Shown: positions 8,562 to 17,509 of the stretch, in pieces | Layout of the letters: each line of letters opens with the position of its first letter | Position numbering within the stretch: the stretch's first letter is position 1 | NCBI GenBank assembly: GCA_023387735.1 | Contig: JAEWHP010000023.1 | Coordinates: 1 to 64,000 of the forward strand | Reading direction: 5' to 3' | DNA from: Pseudomonadota bacterium | Lineage (GTDB): Bacteria > Pseudomonadota > Alphaproteobacteria > Rhizobiales > Xanthobacteraceae | Length of the DNA: 64,000 nucleotides | Notes under the pieces: model-generated | Database searches by the model: none | What the model saw: only the letters and a program-made list of their open reading frames with translations | What the model was told of the DNA's origin: nothing | Made by a program: the position numbers and the translations under genes

Positions 8562-9116
8562 ATGGAGATCGGTCGCCTGCTCAGGGCGTGTGTGGTGGCG
8601 CTCGCCTTCCTGGCAGCGGCCATATCCGCGCGCCCGGCGCTGGCGCAGGCCAATTTCGACCGGCCCGGCGGCGACTATGTGAGCGCGCCCGTGATCTCGG
8701 GCGATCCGGCGGATTGCGCGCTGGTGTGCGAACGCGACCGGCGCTGCCGGGCGTGGAGCTTCAACTATCCGACCGATATCACCAGCCGCGCGGTCTGCTG
8801 GCTCAAGAGCAGCGTTCCGGCGCGGGTGCAGAGTAATTGCTGCGTGTCCGGCGTACGCGGCGCCGGCGTGGTCGAGCCGCGCAACGGCGCGGTCGAGACC
8901 TCGATCGACCGGTTCGGCGGCGACTACAAGAGTTTCGATCTCAAGAGCAGCGAAGGCGACGATGCCTGCAAGGCCGCCTGCGCCGCCGATAAGCAATGCC
9001 GCGCCTGGACCTATGCGCGGCCGGGTTATGCCGGCAGGGAAGCGCATTGCTTCCTGAAGAAGGACATCAAGCCGCCGCGACGCAAGGCAGGGTTTACGTC
9101 GGGCGTGGTGCGATAG
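8562..9116 (+). CDS. secreted protein with two PAN/apple domains
   Basis: Exported protein of 184 residues. A signal peptide of about 29 residues ends in ARPALA-QA. Two homologous cysteine-rich units follow, each beginning with an aromatic-RxGGDY motif (NFDRPGGDY, SIDRFGGDYKSF) and carrying regularly spaced cysteines with CRAWSF/CRAWTY. These are hallmarks of PAN/apple domains, which bind carbohydrate or protein. In-frame starts at 8463 and 8511 are possible; 8562 gives the cleanest signal peptide. It follows gshA by 99 bases on the same strand. The target is unknown. Confidence 0.82.
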   Translation: MEIGRLLRACVVALAFLAAAISARPALAQANFDRPGGDYVSAPVISGDPADCALVCERDRRCRAWSFNYPTDITSRAVCWLKSSVPARVQSNCCVSGVRGAGVVEPRNGAVETSIDRFGGDYKSFDLKSSEGDDACKAACAADKQCRAWTYARPGYAGREAHCFLKKDIKPPRRKAGFTSGVVR

Positions 9117-9125
9117 GGCTTCGGC

Positions 9126-9692
9126 TCATTTCGCCGGCAGCACGGTGATCTCCGGCCAAAGCGCCTTCCATCGCGCAGCCTTCGCCTCATAGTTCATCGG
9201 CGAGAAGTTCGGACCCGGATTGGGCCGCACGATCAGCCTCGCGACATCTTCATAGCCATTCGGCGCGTACACCTCGTAACCGTTGCCAGAGCGACGGATT
9301 CCGAACTGCGTGTTTTTCGTCAGGAAGCGATCGATGCCATCGGCCGAGCAATGCAGCTGCGGATAGGGCAGGCCATGTTTGCCGGGGTACCACAGGTGGA
9401 TGCGCGCCTGGTTGCGTGCCTCGATCTTGATGCCGCGCGTGGCGAAACGCGTCGCCAACGTGCGAATGACATTGTCTTCCGCTTCCCACGACCTATCGGC
9501 ATCGAAATAGAACACGTCGTAATCGTTGATGCCGTAATCGACCGCACGCTCGGTCAGCACGTTCCAAACGCTCTGTACCAGGCAGCCGGCAACCAGCCAC
9601 GCGTCGGGAAGTTTCACCTCGAGTAATTCCTCGGCGATGATTCCGTTGACAGGATTGCGCAAGGCGGCCGCGAGGAATTTGTCTCGGTCCAT
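9126..9692 (-). CDS. nucleotidyltransferase-like protein (DUF925/NTP_transf_6 family)
   Basis: Protein of 188 residues. Family features are LVAGCLVQSVWNVL near the N-terminus, the acidic pair in YDVFYFDAD (a probable nucleotidyltransferase DxD region), RNQARIHLWYPGKHG, and a C-terminal part with NGYEDVARLIVRPN. Members are annotated as nucleotidyltransferases by fold; no substrate is established. It is convergent with the PAN gene and followed upstream by yjbR on the same strand with a 22-base gap. Possible co-transcription with the tldD-lepB-yjbR group is inferred from spacing. Confidence 0.8.
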   Translation of the reverse strand: MDRDKFLAAALRNPVNGIIAEELLEVKLPDAWLVAGCLVQSVWNVLTERAVDYGINDYDVFYFDADRSWEAEDNVIRTLATRFATRGIKIEARNQARIHLWYPGKHGLPYPQLHCSADGIDRFLTKNTQFGIRRSGNGYEVYAPNGYEDVARLIVRPNPGPNFSPMNYEAKAARWKALWPEITVLPAK

Positions 9693-9714
9693 GATCGTTC
9701 AACGACGGGATGGC

Positions 9715-10050
9715 TTATGTTTCTGCCGACGCGACCGCCCTCTTCGACGCCAGCGCCCGCCATTGCCGGCGCAGCAGCGGCTCGACGATGGTGCGATTGG
9801 CTTTGGAAAGGCGGATCAACGCAATTGGATAATCGCGGTAGTGATCAGTGAAGTAAAACACCTTCGGCCGGCTTTCCACCAGCATCTCGCGCTCGTCTTG
9901 CGGCACGCCCGGCATCACCAGGCTGTCGCCGTCTTCCTTCAGCCGCGCGAGCAGCTTCTTGCGCACTTTCAATGCCGGCGTGCCGTAGGAAGTGCCGTCC
10001 TCGACCTCCGGCCACGCCAGCGCAATTTTTCTGACGTCGTCGAAGGTCAT
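9715..10050 (-). CDS. MmcQ/YjbR family protein
   Basis: Small cytoplasmic protein of 111 residues with the YjbR fold: MTFDDVRKIALAWPEVEDGTSYG at the N-terminus, the central KVRKKLLARL strand, and the C-terminal IRLSKANRTIVEPLLRRQWRALA helix. YjbR folds are CyaY-like and are often annotated as DNA-binding, but the function is not established. It is the third gene of a minus-strand run tldD-lepB-yjbR, starting 26 bases after lepB ends. Confidence 0.88.
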   Translation of the reverse strand: MTFDDVRKIALAWPEVEDGTSYGTPALKVRKKLLARLKEDGDSLVMPGVPQDEREMLVESRPKVFYFTDHYRDYPIALIRLSKANRTIVEPLLRRQWRALASKRAVASAET

Positions 10051-10076
10051 GGTCGTATCCGGCTACGCTATTTCAA

Positions 10077-10847
10077 TCAGCGCACCGAGGTGAAAAACCG
10101 CGTCAGCCGAAAACCCGACGGCCAGGTCCAGACCGGCTGGCTGCGCATGCCGAGATCCCAGGAGCCGACCACCGCGTCGGCCCGGCCGATCAGGTTGTCG
10201 ATCGGCAGCATGCCGACGCCGCCGTCGCGCACCGCGACGCGGCTGTCGGCGGAGTTGTCCCGGTTGTCCCCGAGCACGAACAGATTTCCCGGCGGGACCG
10301 TCACTTCCGGCGTGTTGTCGAGCCGGCCGTTGTCGTGGATCTTGAAAATCGCGTGACTGACGCCGTTCGGCAGCGTTTCGATGAAGCGATAGGCGCGCTC
10401 GCTGCCGCCGCGATCGTTCTCGGCCTCGCCGACGCCGTCGGGCTGCAACGGGGCGGCATGGTCGTTGATGAAGAGCTGGCCCTGGCGCATCTGGATGCGG
10501 TCGCCCGGCAATCCCACCACGCGCTTGACCCAGGCCTGCGCGCGGTCGCCCGGCCAGCGGAACACGACGACGTCGCCGCGCTTGGGCGTTTCGCCGAACA
10601 GCCGGCCGGTTTCCGGCAGCGTGATCTGGATCGGCAGCGAAGCCGCGCCGTAGCCATACGGGTATTTCGACGCCACCAATGCGTCGCCGATAAGGAGTGT
10701 CGGCTCCATCGAGCCTGACGGCACGTAGAACGGTTCGGCGATCGCGCCCTTGGCGATGAACACGACGGCGACGATCGCCGCAAGCTGCGCAGCCTGCGCG
10801 CGCCAGCTCACGGGCTTCGCCGCGGACACTTCCTTGCCGTCGCTCAC
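10077..10847 (-). CDS. lepB: signal peptidase I (S26 family)
   Basis: Inner-membrane signal peptidase of 256 residues that removes signal peptides from exported proteins. One N-terminal membrane segment (about 18-37) is followed by the catalytic serine S46 in VPSGSMEPT. The general-base lysine is K108 in WVKRVVGLPGD, and box E is visible as LGDNRDNSADSR. The start is GTG; it overlaps the tldD stop by one base (TAGTG), which suggests translational coupling. Alphaproteobacteria often have a separate housekeeping lepB beside rnc; whether this is an extra copy cannot be told from this window. Confidence 0.93.
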   Translation of the reverse strand: MSDGKEVSAAKPVSWRAQAAQLAAIVAVVFIAKGAIAEPFYVPSGSMEPTLLIGDALVASKYPYGYGAASLPIQITLPETGRLFGETPKRGDVVVFRWPGDRAQAWVKRVVGLPGDRIQMRQGQLFINDHAAPLQPDGVGEAENDRGGSERAYRFIETLPNGVSHAIFKIHDNGRLDNTPEVTVPPGNLFVLGDNRDNSADSRVAVRDGGVGMLPIDNLIGRADAVVGSWDLGMRSQPVWTWPSGFRLTRFFTSVR

Positions 10848-12271
10848 TAGCCCGTGCCTCCGACCGTGATCTTTTCCATCCGCAGCGTCGGCTGGCCGAC
10901 GCCGACCGGCACGCCCTGGCCGTTCTTGCCGCAGGTGCCGATGCCGGTATCGAGCGCGAGGTCGTTGCCGATCATGGTGATTCTATGCAGGTCGGTCGGC
11001 CCGTTGCCGATCAGCATCGCGCCCTTCAGCGGCGCTCCGACCTTGCCGTTCTCGATCTTGTAGGCCTCGGTGCACTGGAACACGTATTTGCCCGAAGTGA
11101 TGTCGACCTGGCCGCCGCCGAAATTCGCGGCGTAGATGCCGTTCTTCACGGAGGCGAGAATTTCCGCGGGATCGCGACCGCCCGACAGCATGTAGGTGTT
11201 GGTCATGCGCGGCATCGGCACGTGGGCGTAGCTCTGGCGGCGGCCGTTGCCGGTCGGCTTCATGTTCATCAGCCGCGCGTTCTGGCGGTCCTGCATGTAG
11301 CCGACGAGAATGCCGTCCTCGATCAGCACGGTGCGGTTGGTCGGCGTGCCCTCGTCGTCGATCGAGAGCGAGCCACGCCGCGAGGCCATGGTGCCGTCGT
11401 CGACGACGGTGACGCCCTTCGCCGCGACCTGCTTGCCCATCAGCCCTGCGAAAGCCGACGTCTGCTTTCGGTTGAAGTCGCCTTCGAGGCCATGGCCGAC
11501 CGCTTCATGCAGCATCACGCCGGGCCAGCCGGCACCCAGCACCACGTCCATTTCGCCGGCGGGGGCGGGGACAGATTCCAGGTTGATCAGCGCCTCGCGG
11601 ATCGCGCCGTCGGCGGCCTCGCGCCACGCCTTGGTTTCGATGAAGCGGGCATAGCCCTCGCGTCCGCCATAGCCCCTGCTGCCGCTCTCCTGTCGGTCGC
11701 CTTGTCCGGCAACCACGGAAATATTGACGCGGACCAGCGGGCGGATGTCGCGATAGCTCTCGCCGTCGGGGCGCAGGATCTCGACCACCTGCCAGGTAGC
11801 GCCGAGGCTGATCGAAGCCTGCCGCACCCGAGGATCCTTGTCGCGGACGTAAGCGTCGATTTCGGCGAGCAGTTTCACCTTGGCCTCGAAGCCGGGCGCA
11901 TCCAGCGGGTTCTCGTCGCCATAGAGACGCACATTGGTGTGTGCCGGGGCGGCGGCGAATTTGCCGCTGTAGCCGCCGCGGACGGCTGCGACCGCATCCG
12001 CGGCGCGAATCAGCGCCGGCAGCGAGACGTCGGAGGAATGCGCGTAACCCACCGCGTCATCCTTCACCGCGCGGAGGCCAAACCCCTGGCTGGTGTCGTA
12101 GGTGGCCTGCTTCAGCCGCCCGTTGTCGAAGCCGAGCGCTTCGGTCTGGCCATATTCCAGGAACAATTCGCCATCGTCGGAGCCCTCGAGCCCCCGCGCG
12201 ATCTCGCGCCTGACGGCGTCGCGGTCGAGGTTGGCGCGGTCGAGCAGGGAGGTCGTCGCAGGGTTGGTCAT
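10847..12271 (-). CDS. tldD: metalloprotease TldD
   Basis: Zinc metalloprotease subunit of 474 residues. With TldE (PmbA) it forms a heterodimer that degrades unfolded peptides, matures microcin B17 and affects CcdA stability in E. coli. The zinc motif HExxxH is H255-E256-H260 in VMLHEAVGHGLEGD. The start at 12269-12271 gives MTNPATTSLLD and a family-length protein; the upstream in-frame ATG at 12307 adds twelve unsupported residues. No tldE/pmbA is in the window. The overlap with lepB is unusual and worth noting because both are protein-processing enzymes. Confidence 0.94.
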   Translation of the reverse strand: MTNPATTSLLDRANLDRDAVRREIARGLEGSDDGELFLEYGQTEALGFDNGRLKQATYDTSQGFGLRAVKDDAVGYAHSSDVSLPALIRAADAVAAVRGGYSGKFAAAPAHTNVRLYGDENPLDAPGFEAKVKLLAEIDAYVRDKDPRVRQASISLGATWQVVEILRPDGESYRDIRPLVRVNISVVAGQGDRQESGSRGYGGREGYARFIETKAWREAADGAIREALINLESVPAPAGEMDVVLGAGWPGVMLHEAVGHGLEGDFNRKQTSAFAGLMGKQVAAKGVTVVDDGTMASRRGSLSIDDEGTPTNRTVLIEDGILVGYMQDRQNARLMNMKPTGNGRRQSYAHVPMPRMTNTYMLSGGRDPAEILASVKNGIYAANFGGGQVDITSGKYVFQCTEAYKIENGKVGAPLKGAMLIGNGPTDLHRITMIGNDLALDTGIGTCGKNGQGVPVGVGQPTLRMEKITVGGTG

Positions 12272-12359
12272 CAAATCAGTCCGTTGTGGGAGTGGTATAA
12301 GCAACATAGTTGTTTCCCGGCCGCTCCGCGAGGGGCGGCATCAACGCGATGCCGAGACG

Positions 12360-12854
12360 ATGCCTGAAGTCGAAATTGTTCCGATAACCCAAGACCATAT
12401 CGAAAGCTTTCATCGCGCCCTCGATTTCGTCGCCCGCGAGCGGCGCTATCTGGCGTTCCTGGAAGCCCCGCCGCCGGAGCAGACCCGGGCCTTCGTCCTT
12501 AACAATATCAGGCAGGGTTATCCGCAACTGGTCGCGGTGTCGGACGGGCAGGTCGTCGGCTGGTGCGATATCGTGCCGAACCCGAGGCCGATCTATGCCC
12601 ATGTCGGCGTTCTCGGCATCGCGATCCTCCCGGAATTCCGCCGGCAGGGAATAGGCGGGCGCTTGATCCGGCAGGCGCTCGACGCGGCCAAGGCTTTCGG
12701 GCTGCACCGGGTCGAACTGACGGTTCGCGAAAACAACGTGGTCGCGATCCAGCTCTACAAGAAATTCGGCTTTGCCGTCGAAGGTCTGCAGCGCAAGCGG
12801 ATCCTGGTCGAGGGCGTTTACGAAAACCTGGTCCTGATGGGCCTGCTGCTTTAG
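12360..12854 (+). CDS. GNAT N-acetyltransferase
   Basis: Acetyl-CoA-dependent N-acyltransferase of 164 residues. The acetyl-CoA pyrophosphate-binding motif is RRQGIGGRLIRQAL at about 98-111, preceded by the beta-strand LGIAILPEF. NVVAIQLYKKFGFAVEG completes the GNAT core, and KRILVEGVYENLVLMGLLL is the last strand pair. The ATG at 12360 was chosen because it gives a standard N-terminus (MPEVEIVPIT). It is divergent from tldD. The substrate is unknown. Confidence 0.88.
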   Translation: MPEVEIVPITQDHIESFHRALDFVARERRYLAFLEAPPPEQTRAFVLNNIRQGYPQLVAVSDGQVVGWCDIVPNPRPIYAHVGVLGIAILPEFRRQGIGGRLIRQALDAAKAFGLHRVELTVRENNVVAIQLYKKFGFAVEGLQRKRILVEGVYENLVLMGLLL

Positions 12855-12861
12855 CTGCCGG

Positions 12862-13398
12862 TCACGGCAGCTTGTCATACCCCTCGCCGAGGCCGTTCAG
12901 GCTGAGCGGGAAGCCAATTCCCTCTTCGGGCGTCTCGAAAATAATGAAAGTCGCGGTCTTGGCGCTCCGGAGCTGCCCGAGCAGCTTTTCGTCCATGACC
13001 ACCTCGGCGACGCAGCCGTTGGGCAGGCAGCGGACGAAGCCGGCGCGGCCGACGTCCTGATTGTCGAGCTTCAGGCCGAGACCGGAGGGCAGCAGCACGC
13101 CCAGGGGGGCCACCACCCGCATCAGCTTGCTCTTCTGGTCGGCGGTTTTCAGCACGATCACGGTGAGGCCGGCGTTGGAGCGGTCCTCGGCGACCACGCT
13201 CTGGATCAGGGCGCATTGTTCGCCCTGCGCCCCGGGCGGGGTGTCGCAGCGGATCTGCCAGTCGCCATGGACCGAGCGCACCGCGCCCTGGGCGCTGGCC
13301 GCTTGTGTCAGGCCGAACAGGAGTGCGGCAGCGAGCAGGCCGCTGAGCCAGAGACTGAATCCTGTGTCACGCTTTGCCTGATGCATCGAACGCCCCAT
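12862..13398 (-). CDS. invasion-associated locus B (IalB) family protein
   Basis: Exported protein of 178 residues. The signal peptide (about 1-36) is hydrophobic and ends ASAQGA. The mature part matches IalB: HGDWQIRCD near its start, paired cysteines (C51 and C62 region, FVRCLPNGCVAEV), VLLPSGLGLKLDN, and a C-terminal FIIFETPEEGIGFPLSLNGL. IalB of Bartonella aids erythrocyte invasion, but the family is widespread in soil alphaproteobacteria where its role is unknown. An AGAGGA site precedes the ATG. It is convergent with the GNAT gene. Confidence 0.88.
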   Translation of the reverse strand: MGRSMHQAKRDTGFSLWLSGLLAAALLFGLTQAASAQGAVRSVHGDWQIRCDTPPGAQGEQCALIQSVVAEDRSNAGLTVIVLKTADQKSKLMRVVAPLGVLLPSGLGLKLDNQDVGRAGFVRCLPNGCVAEVVMDEKLLGQLRSAKTATFIIFETPEEGIGFPLSLNGLGEGYDKLP

Positions 13399-13935
13399 CC
13401 GGGTCGATCCTCTTTGAAGTTCCAGCGGTACCGGTGAAATTTCCAGCTATGCCATGAGTTTTCCGGCCAGGCCGTACGCTCTGCAACTGGGACCGACTGG
13501 ACTGATACGCAATGACGGCGCCATGAAGGCGGCCGCCTGACCCTTCTCGCGCCGGAAAGGGGGCAGGGCAAGCCGAATCACGCGCCCCGGAAACGCCCTC
13601 ACCGTGCCTACATCCGGCAATCCGCCTGTCAAGCAGCGGTGGCCGCTTAAGGCGCGGGTTTTGCCTGATTTAGCTGGAAAACCCGACATCTGTCGAATAG
13701 GCGGTGACGCATGGCCTGGCCCCCCACTACTGCATTGCGAGAGCCTTGGAATTATGGTTTGAGAGGCTGGATTTCGACGCGTTCTAACGATCTGGCCCAA
13801 GGTACTGTTGCAGGTACTTTTGAAGGTGTACTTCTGAAGTACCTCCGGTTGGCCGTTTGTGAGGGCGGATCGTGCGGCATTTGCGGCCATCCGGCGGCGG
13901 TGCTTTGGGGACTTATTCAAGGGAGCGCGAGCGGC
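13399..13935. other. 537-base intergenic region upstream of the cytochrome oxidase cluster
   Basis: No convincing gene is present; open frames across it have no ribosome-binding site or family resemblance. The region presumably carries the divergent promoters of ialB and ctaC. A set of GGTACTT-type repeats at 13801-13844 is the clearest structure. No FNR/FixK box (TTGAT-N4-ATCAA) or EcfG promoter was seen here. Confidence 0.6.
13801..13844. repeat. GGTACT direct/inverted repeats in the ctaC leader
   Basis: GGTACT occurs at 13801-13806 and again within AGGTACTT at 13812-13819; AAGTACCT at 13837-13844 is the exact inverse. The last two form an 8-base stem with a 17-base loop, about 90 bases upstream of the ctaC ATG. 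It could be a regulator-binding site or an mRNA leader hairpin; no known consensus is recognised. Confidence 0.45.
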
Positions 13936-14769
13936 ATGAAGATGTCGAAGGGCCTGATGGGCCGGCGGTTGCTGGGGTTGGCGGTAGCGGGCATGACGCT
14001 CGTGTCCGGCGGGATGGCTTTGGCGGCGCAGCCGCAGCCGTGGGAAGTGACGCTGCAGCCGGCAGCCTCTCCGGTGATGGAAAACATCGTCTGGTTCCAC
14101 AATTTCCTGTTCGTGCTGATCACGCTGATTACGCTGTTCGTGCTGGCGCTGCTGGTCATGGTGGTGGTGAAGTTCAACGCCAAGGCCAATCCGGTCCCCT
14201 CCAAGACCACCCACAACACGCTGATCGAGGTGGCCTGGACGCTGATTCCGGTGCTGATCCTGGTCGGCATCGCGGTGCCGTCGTTCCGCCTGCTGTTCCT
14301 GCAGCTCGACATTCCCAAGGCTGATCTGACCGTCAAGGCCACGGGCAAGCAGTGGTACTGGAGCTATTCCTACCCTGATAACGGAAAGTTCGAATTCGAC
14401 TCGCTGATGGCCGCCGACAAGCAGCCGCGCCTGCTCGGCGTCGACAACGAGATGGTGGTGCCGGTCAACAAGGTGATCCGGGTCCAGACCACCGGCGCCG
14501 ACGTCATCCACGCCTTCGCGGTGCCGGCTTTCGGCATCAAGATCGACTCCATCCCCGGCCGTCTCAACGAGACCTGGTTCAAGGCCACCAAGACCGGCAT
14601 GTATTACGGCCAGTGCTCCGAACTGTGCGGCAAGGACCATGCCTTCATGCCGATCGCGGTGCGGGTCGTGGAAGACCAGGAATTCGCGGCCTGGGTTGAG
14701 GCTGCGAAGAAGAAGTATGCGACCAACCCGGCGAACACCTACGCCGCGGCTGAGCAGGCTGCGCAGTAG
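13936..14769 (+). CDS. ctaC: cytochrome c oxidase (aa3) subunit II
   Basis: Subunit II of 277 residues, which carries the binuclear CuA centre that takes electrons from cytochrome c. A signal peptide (about 1-31, ALAAQ) precedes two membrane helices (about 52-80 and 96-120) and the periplasmic cupredoxin domain. CuA ligands are H192 (VIHAFAVP), C227, E229, C231, H235 and M238 in QCSELCGKDHAFM; the aromatic patch KQWYWSYSYPD is intact. AGGGAG precedes the ATG at 13936. It is the first gene of the aa3 operon. Confidence 0.96.
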   Translation: MKMSKGLMGRRLLGLAVAGMTLVSGGMALAAQPQPWEVTLQPAASPVMENIVWFHNFLFVLITLITLFVLALLVMVVVKFNAKANPVPSKTTHNTLIEVAWTLIPVLILVGIAVPSFRLLFLQLDIPKADLTVKATGKQWYWSYSYPDNGKFEFDSLMAADKQPRLLGVDNEMVVPVNKVIRVQTTGADVIHAFAVPAFGIKIDSIPGRLNETWFKATKTGMYYGQCSELCGKDHAFMPIAVRVVEDQEFAAWVEAAKKKYATNPANTYAAAEQAAQ

Positions 14770-14850
14770 CCTTTCAGGCGCGCAGTAATCGGGACAAGGG
14801 CGACGGGACCTGAACGGGTCCCAAAAGGGACTGCAAGGCAGGATTTCAAA

Positions 14851-16470
14851 ATGGCAACGACCGCAGCGACACACCACGATCACGCCCATGACGACCACGC
14901 GCATGCCAATCCGACCGGATGGCGGCGCTGGCTCTATTCGACGAACCATAAGGACATCGGCACGATGTACCTTATCTTCGCGATCTTCGCGGGCATCATC
15001 GGCGCGGCGATGTCGGTCGCGATCCGCGTCGAACTGATGTATCCCGGCGTCCAGTTCTTCCACGAATCCCACACCTATAACGTGTTCGTGACCTCGCACG
15101 GCCTGATCATGATCTTCTTCATGGTGATGCCGGCGATGATCGGCGGCTTCGGCAACTGGTTCGTGCCGCTGATGATCGGCGCGCCCGACATGGCGTTTCC
15201 GCGCATGAACAACATCTCGTTCTGGCTGCTGCCGGCCTCCTTCGCGCTGCTGCTGATGTCCACCTTCGTGGAGGGTGAGCCGGGCGCCAACGGCGTCGGC
15301 GCGGGCTGGACCATCTACGCGCCGCTATCGACCTCGGGTCACCCGGGGCCGGCGGTCGACTTCGCGATCCTCTCGCTGCATCTGGCCGGCGCCTCCTCGA
15401 TTCTGGGCGCCATCAACTTTATCACCACGATCTTCAACATGCGCGCGCCGGGCATGACCCTGCACAAGATGCCGCTGTTCGTCTGGTCGATCCTGGTGAC
15501 GGTGTTCCTGCTCTTGCTGTCGCTGCCGGTGCTTGCCGGTGCGATCACCATGCTGCTCACCGACCGCAACTTCGGCACCACCTTCTTCTCTGCCGACGGT
15601 GGCGGCGATCCGGTGCTGTTCCAGCATCTGTTCTGGTTCTTCGGCCACCCCGAAGTGTACATCCTGATCCTGCCCGCGTTCGGCATGATCAGCCAGATCG
15701 TCTCGACCTTCTCGCGCAAGCCCGTATTCGGCTATCTCGGCATGGCCTACGCCATGGTCGCGATCGGCGGCATCGGTTTCGTGGTGTGGGCGCACCACAT
15801 GTACACCGTCGGCATGAACTCGGCGACGCAGGCCTATTTCGTCGCCGCCACCATGGTGATCGCGGTGCCGACCGGCGTGAAGATCTTCTCGTGGATTGCC
15901 ACCATGTGGGGCGGCTCGATCGAGTTCAAGACGCCGATGGTCTGGGCGATCGGCTTCATCTTCCTGTTCACCGTCGGCGGCGTCACCGGCGTCGTGCTGG
16001 CGAACGCGGGCGTCGACCGCGTGCTGCAGGATACCTATTATGTGGTGGCGCACTTCCACTACGTGCTGTCGCTGGGCGCCGTGTTCGGCATCTTCGCGGG
16101 CTGGTACTACTGGTTCCCGAAAATGTCGGGCTACATGTACTCGGAGGCGATCGGCAAGGCGCACTTCTGGGTCACCTTCATCGGCGTCAACCTGGTCTTC
16201 TTCCCGCAGCACTTCCTCGGCCTGTCGGGCATGCCGCGCCGCTACGTCGACTATCCGGACGCGTTCGCGGGCTGGAACCTGGTGTCCTCGCTTGGCTCCT
16301 ACATCTCGGGTTTCGGCGTGCTGATCTTCATCTACGGCGTCGTCGATGCCTTCGCGAAGAAGCGTTTGGCCGACGCCAATCCGTGGGGCCCCGGTGCCAC
16401 CACGCTGGAATGGACGCTGTCGTCGCCGCCGCCCTTCCACCAGTTCGAAGTGCTGCCGCGCGTTCAGTAA
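14851..16470 (+). CDS. ctaD: cytochrome c oxidase (aa3) subunit I
   Basis: Catalytic subunit I of 539 residues with twelve predicted membrane helices. It binds heme a and the heme a3-CuB centre. H83 (TSHGLIM) fits a heme a ligand. H266-P-E268-V-Y270 carries the CuB ligand, the D-channel glutamate and the cross-linked tyrosine. WAHHMYTVG holds the other CuB histidines and HFHYVLS the remaining heme ligands. The N-terminus is histidine/aspartate-rich (HHDHAHDDHAHA), a feature of bradyrhizobial homologues. It lies 81 bases after ctaC. Confidence 0.97.
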   Translation: MATTAATHHDHAHDDHAHANPTGWRRWLYSTNHKDIGTMYLIFAIFAGIIGAAMSVAIRVELMYPGVQFFHESHTYNVFVTSHGLIMIFFMVMPAMIGGFGNWFVPLMIGAPDMAFPRMNNISFWLLPASFALLLMSTFVEGEPGANGVGAGWTIYAPLSTSGHPGPAVDFAILSLHLAGASSILGAINFITTIFNMRAPGMTLHKMPLFVWSILVTVFLLLLSLPVLAGAITMLLTDRNFGTTFFSADGGGDPVLFQHLFWFFGHPEVYILILPAFGMISQIVSTFSRKPVFGYLGMAYAMVAIGGIGFVVWAHHMYTVGMNSATQAYFVAATMVIAVPTGVKIFSWIATMWGGSIEFKTPMVWAIGFIFLFTVGGVTGVVLANAGVDRVLQDTYYVVAHFHYVLSLGAVFGIFAGWYYWFPKMSGYMYSEAIGKAHFWVTFIGVNLVFFPQHFLGLSGMPRRYVDYPDAFAGWNLVSSLGSYISGFGVLIFIYGVVDAFAKKRLADANPWGPGATTLEWTLSSPPPFHQFEVLPRVQ

Positions 16471-16531
16471 GGAAACCACGGCGCGCCTTTGAAGCAGGGC
16501 GCGCCGCACTCTCTCAAGGAACTAGTCCATC

Positions 16532-17491
16532 GTGTCGGTTGTCGATCACAACGCCATCGAGCTTGGCCCCCGGATATCCGAGGCCGAGGTCGGCGACTAC
16601 ATCGCGCTGCTGAAGCCGCGGGTGATGTCGCTGGTGATTTTCACCGCACTCGTTGGTCTCGTGATTGCGCCAGGCCACATCCACCCCATCCTGGCGTTCA
16701 CCGCTATCCTCTGCATCGCCGTCGGCGCCGGCGCCTCCGGCGCGCTGAACATGGCGCTGGAAGGCGACATCGACGTCCTGATGTCGCGCACCGCCAACCG
16801 GCCGATCCCGCGCGGACGCATCACCCCGTCCGAGGCCATGGCATTCGGCCTGACGCTTTCGTTCTTCTCGGTGGTGACGCTCGGCGTCCTCGTCAACTGG
16901 CTGGCCGGCGGATTGCTGGCGTTCACGATCTTCTTCTACGTCGTGATTTACACCATGTGGCTGAAGCGCTGGACCGCGCAGAACATCGTGATCGGCGGTG
17001 CCGCCGGCGCGCTGCCGCCCGTGGTGGCCTGGGCCGCGGCCACCGGTTCGCTGTCGATGGAGCCGGTGCTCCTCTTCCTCATCATCTTCTTCTGGACCCC
17101 GCCGCATTTCTGGGCGCTGGCGCTGTTCCGTTCCGACGATTACGCCCGCGCCGGTGTGCCGATGCTGCCCGTGGTCGCCGGGCCTGACGCGACGCGGCTG
17201 CAGATACTGCTTTATACCGTCGTGCTGGTCGCGATTGCCGCGGCGCCCTGGCCGCTCGGCTATTTCGACGCGATCTATGGGGTGGTCTCGCTCCTGCTCG
17301 GCGCCGGCATGATGTGGCTTGCGATCGATGTCTATCGTCACCGCGAAGGCAAGCCCGCGCTGCGCGCGACTCGCCGGCTGTTTGCCTTCTCGATCCTTTA
17401 TCTGTTTGCCCTGTTTGCGACCTTGTTGCTCGAGGTCGTCATCCGCGCGGCCGCACCTGCGATCGGCGCCATCGCATCCGCGATCAGGTAG
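16532..17491 (+). CDS. ctaB: protoheme IX farnesyltransferase (heme O synthase)
   Basis: Integral-membrane prenyltransferase of 319 residues of the UbiA superfamily. It converts heme B plus farnesyl diphosphate to heme O, the precursor of heme A for subunit I. Conserved motifs are LLKPRVMSLVIFTA, the aspartate-containing loop DIDVLMSRTANRPIPRG, YTMWLKRWTAQNIVIGG, and FFWTPPHFWALALF. The start is GTG at 16532 with AAGGA upstream. It sits in the aa3 operon between ctaD and the small coxF-like gene. Confidence 0.96.
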   Translation: MSVVDHNAIELGPRISEAEVGDYIALLKPRVMSLVIFTALVGLVIAPGHIHPILAFTAILCIAVGAGASGALNMALEGDIDVLMSRTANRPIPRGRITPSEAMAFGLTLSFFSVVTLGVLVNWLAGGLLAFTIFFYVVIYTMWLKRWTAQNIVIGGAAGALPPVVAWAAATGSLSMEPVLLFLIIFFWTPPHFWALALFRSDDYARAGVPMLPVVAGPDATRLQILLYTVVLVAIAAAPWPLGYFDAIYGVVSLLLGAGMMWLAIDVYRHREGKPALRATRRLFAFSILYLFALFATLLLEVVIRAAAPAIGAIASAIR

Positions 17492-17509
17492 GGGGCGCAT
17501 GGAACGCGA

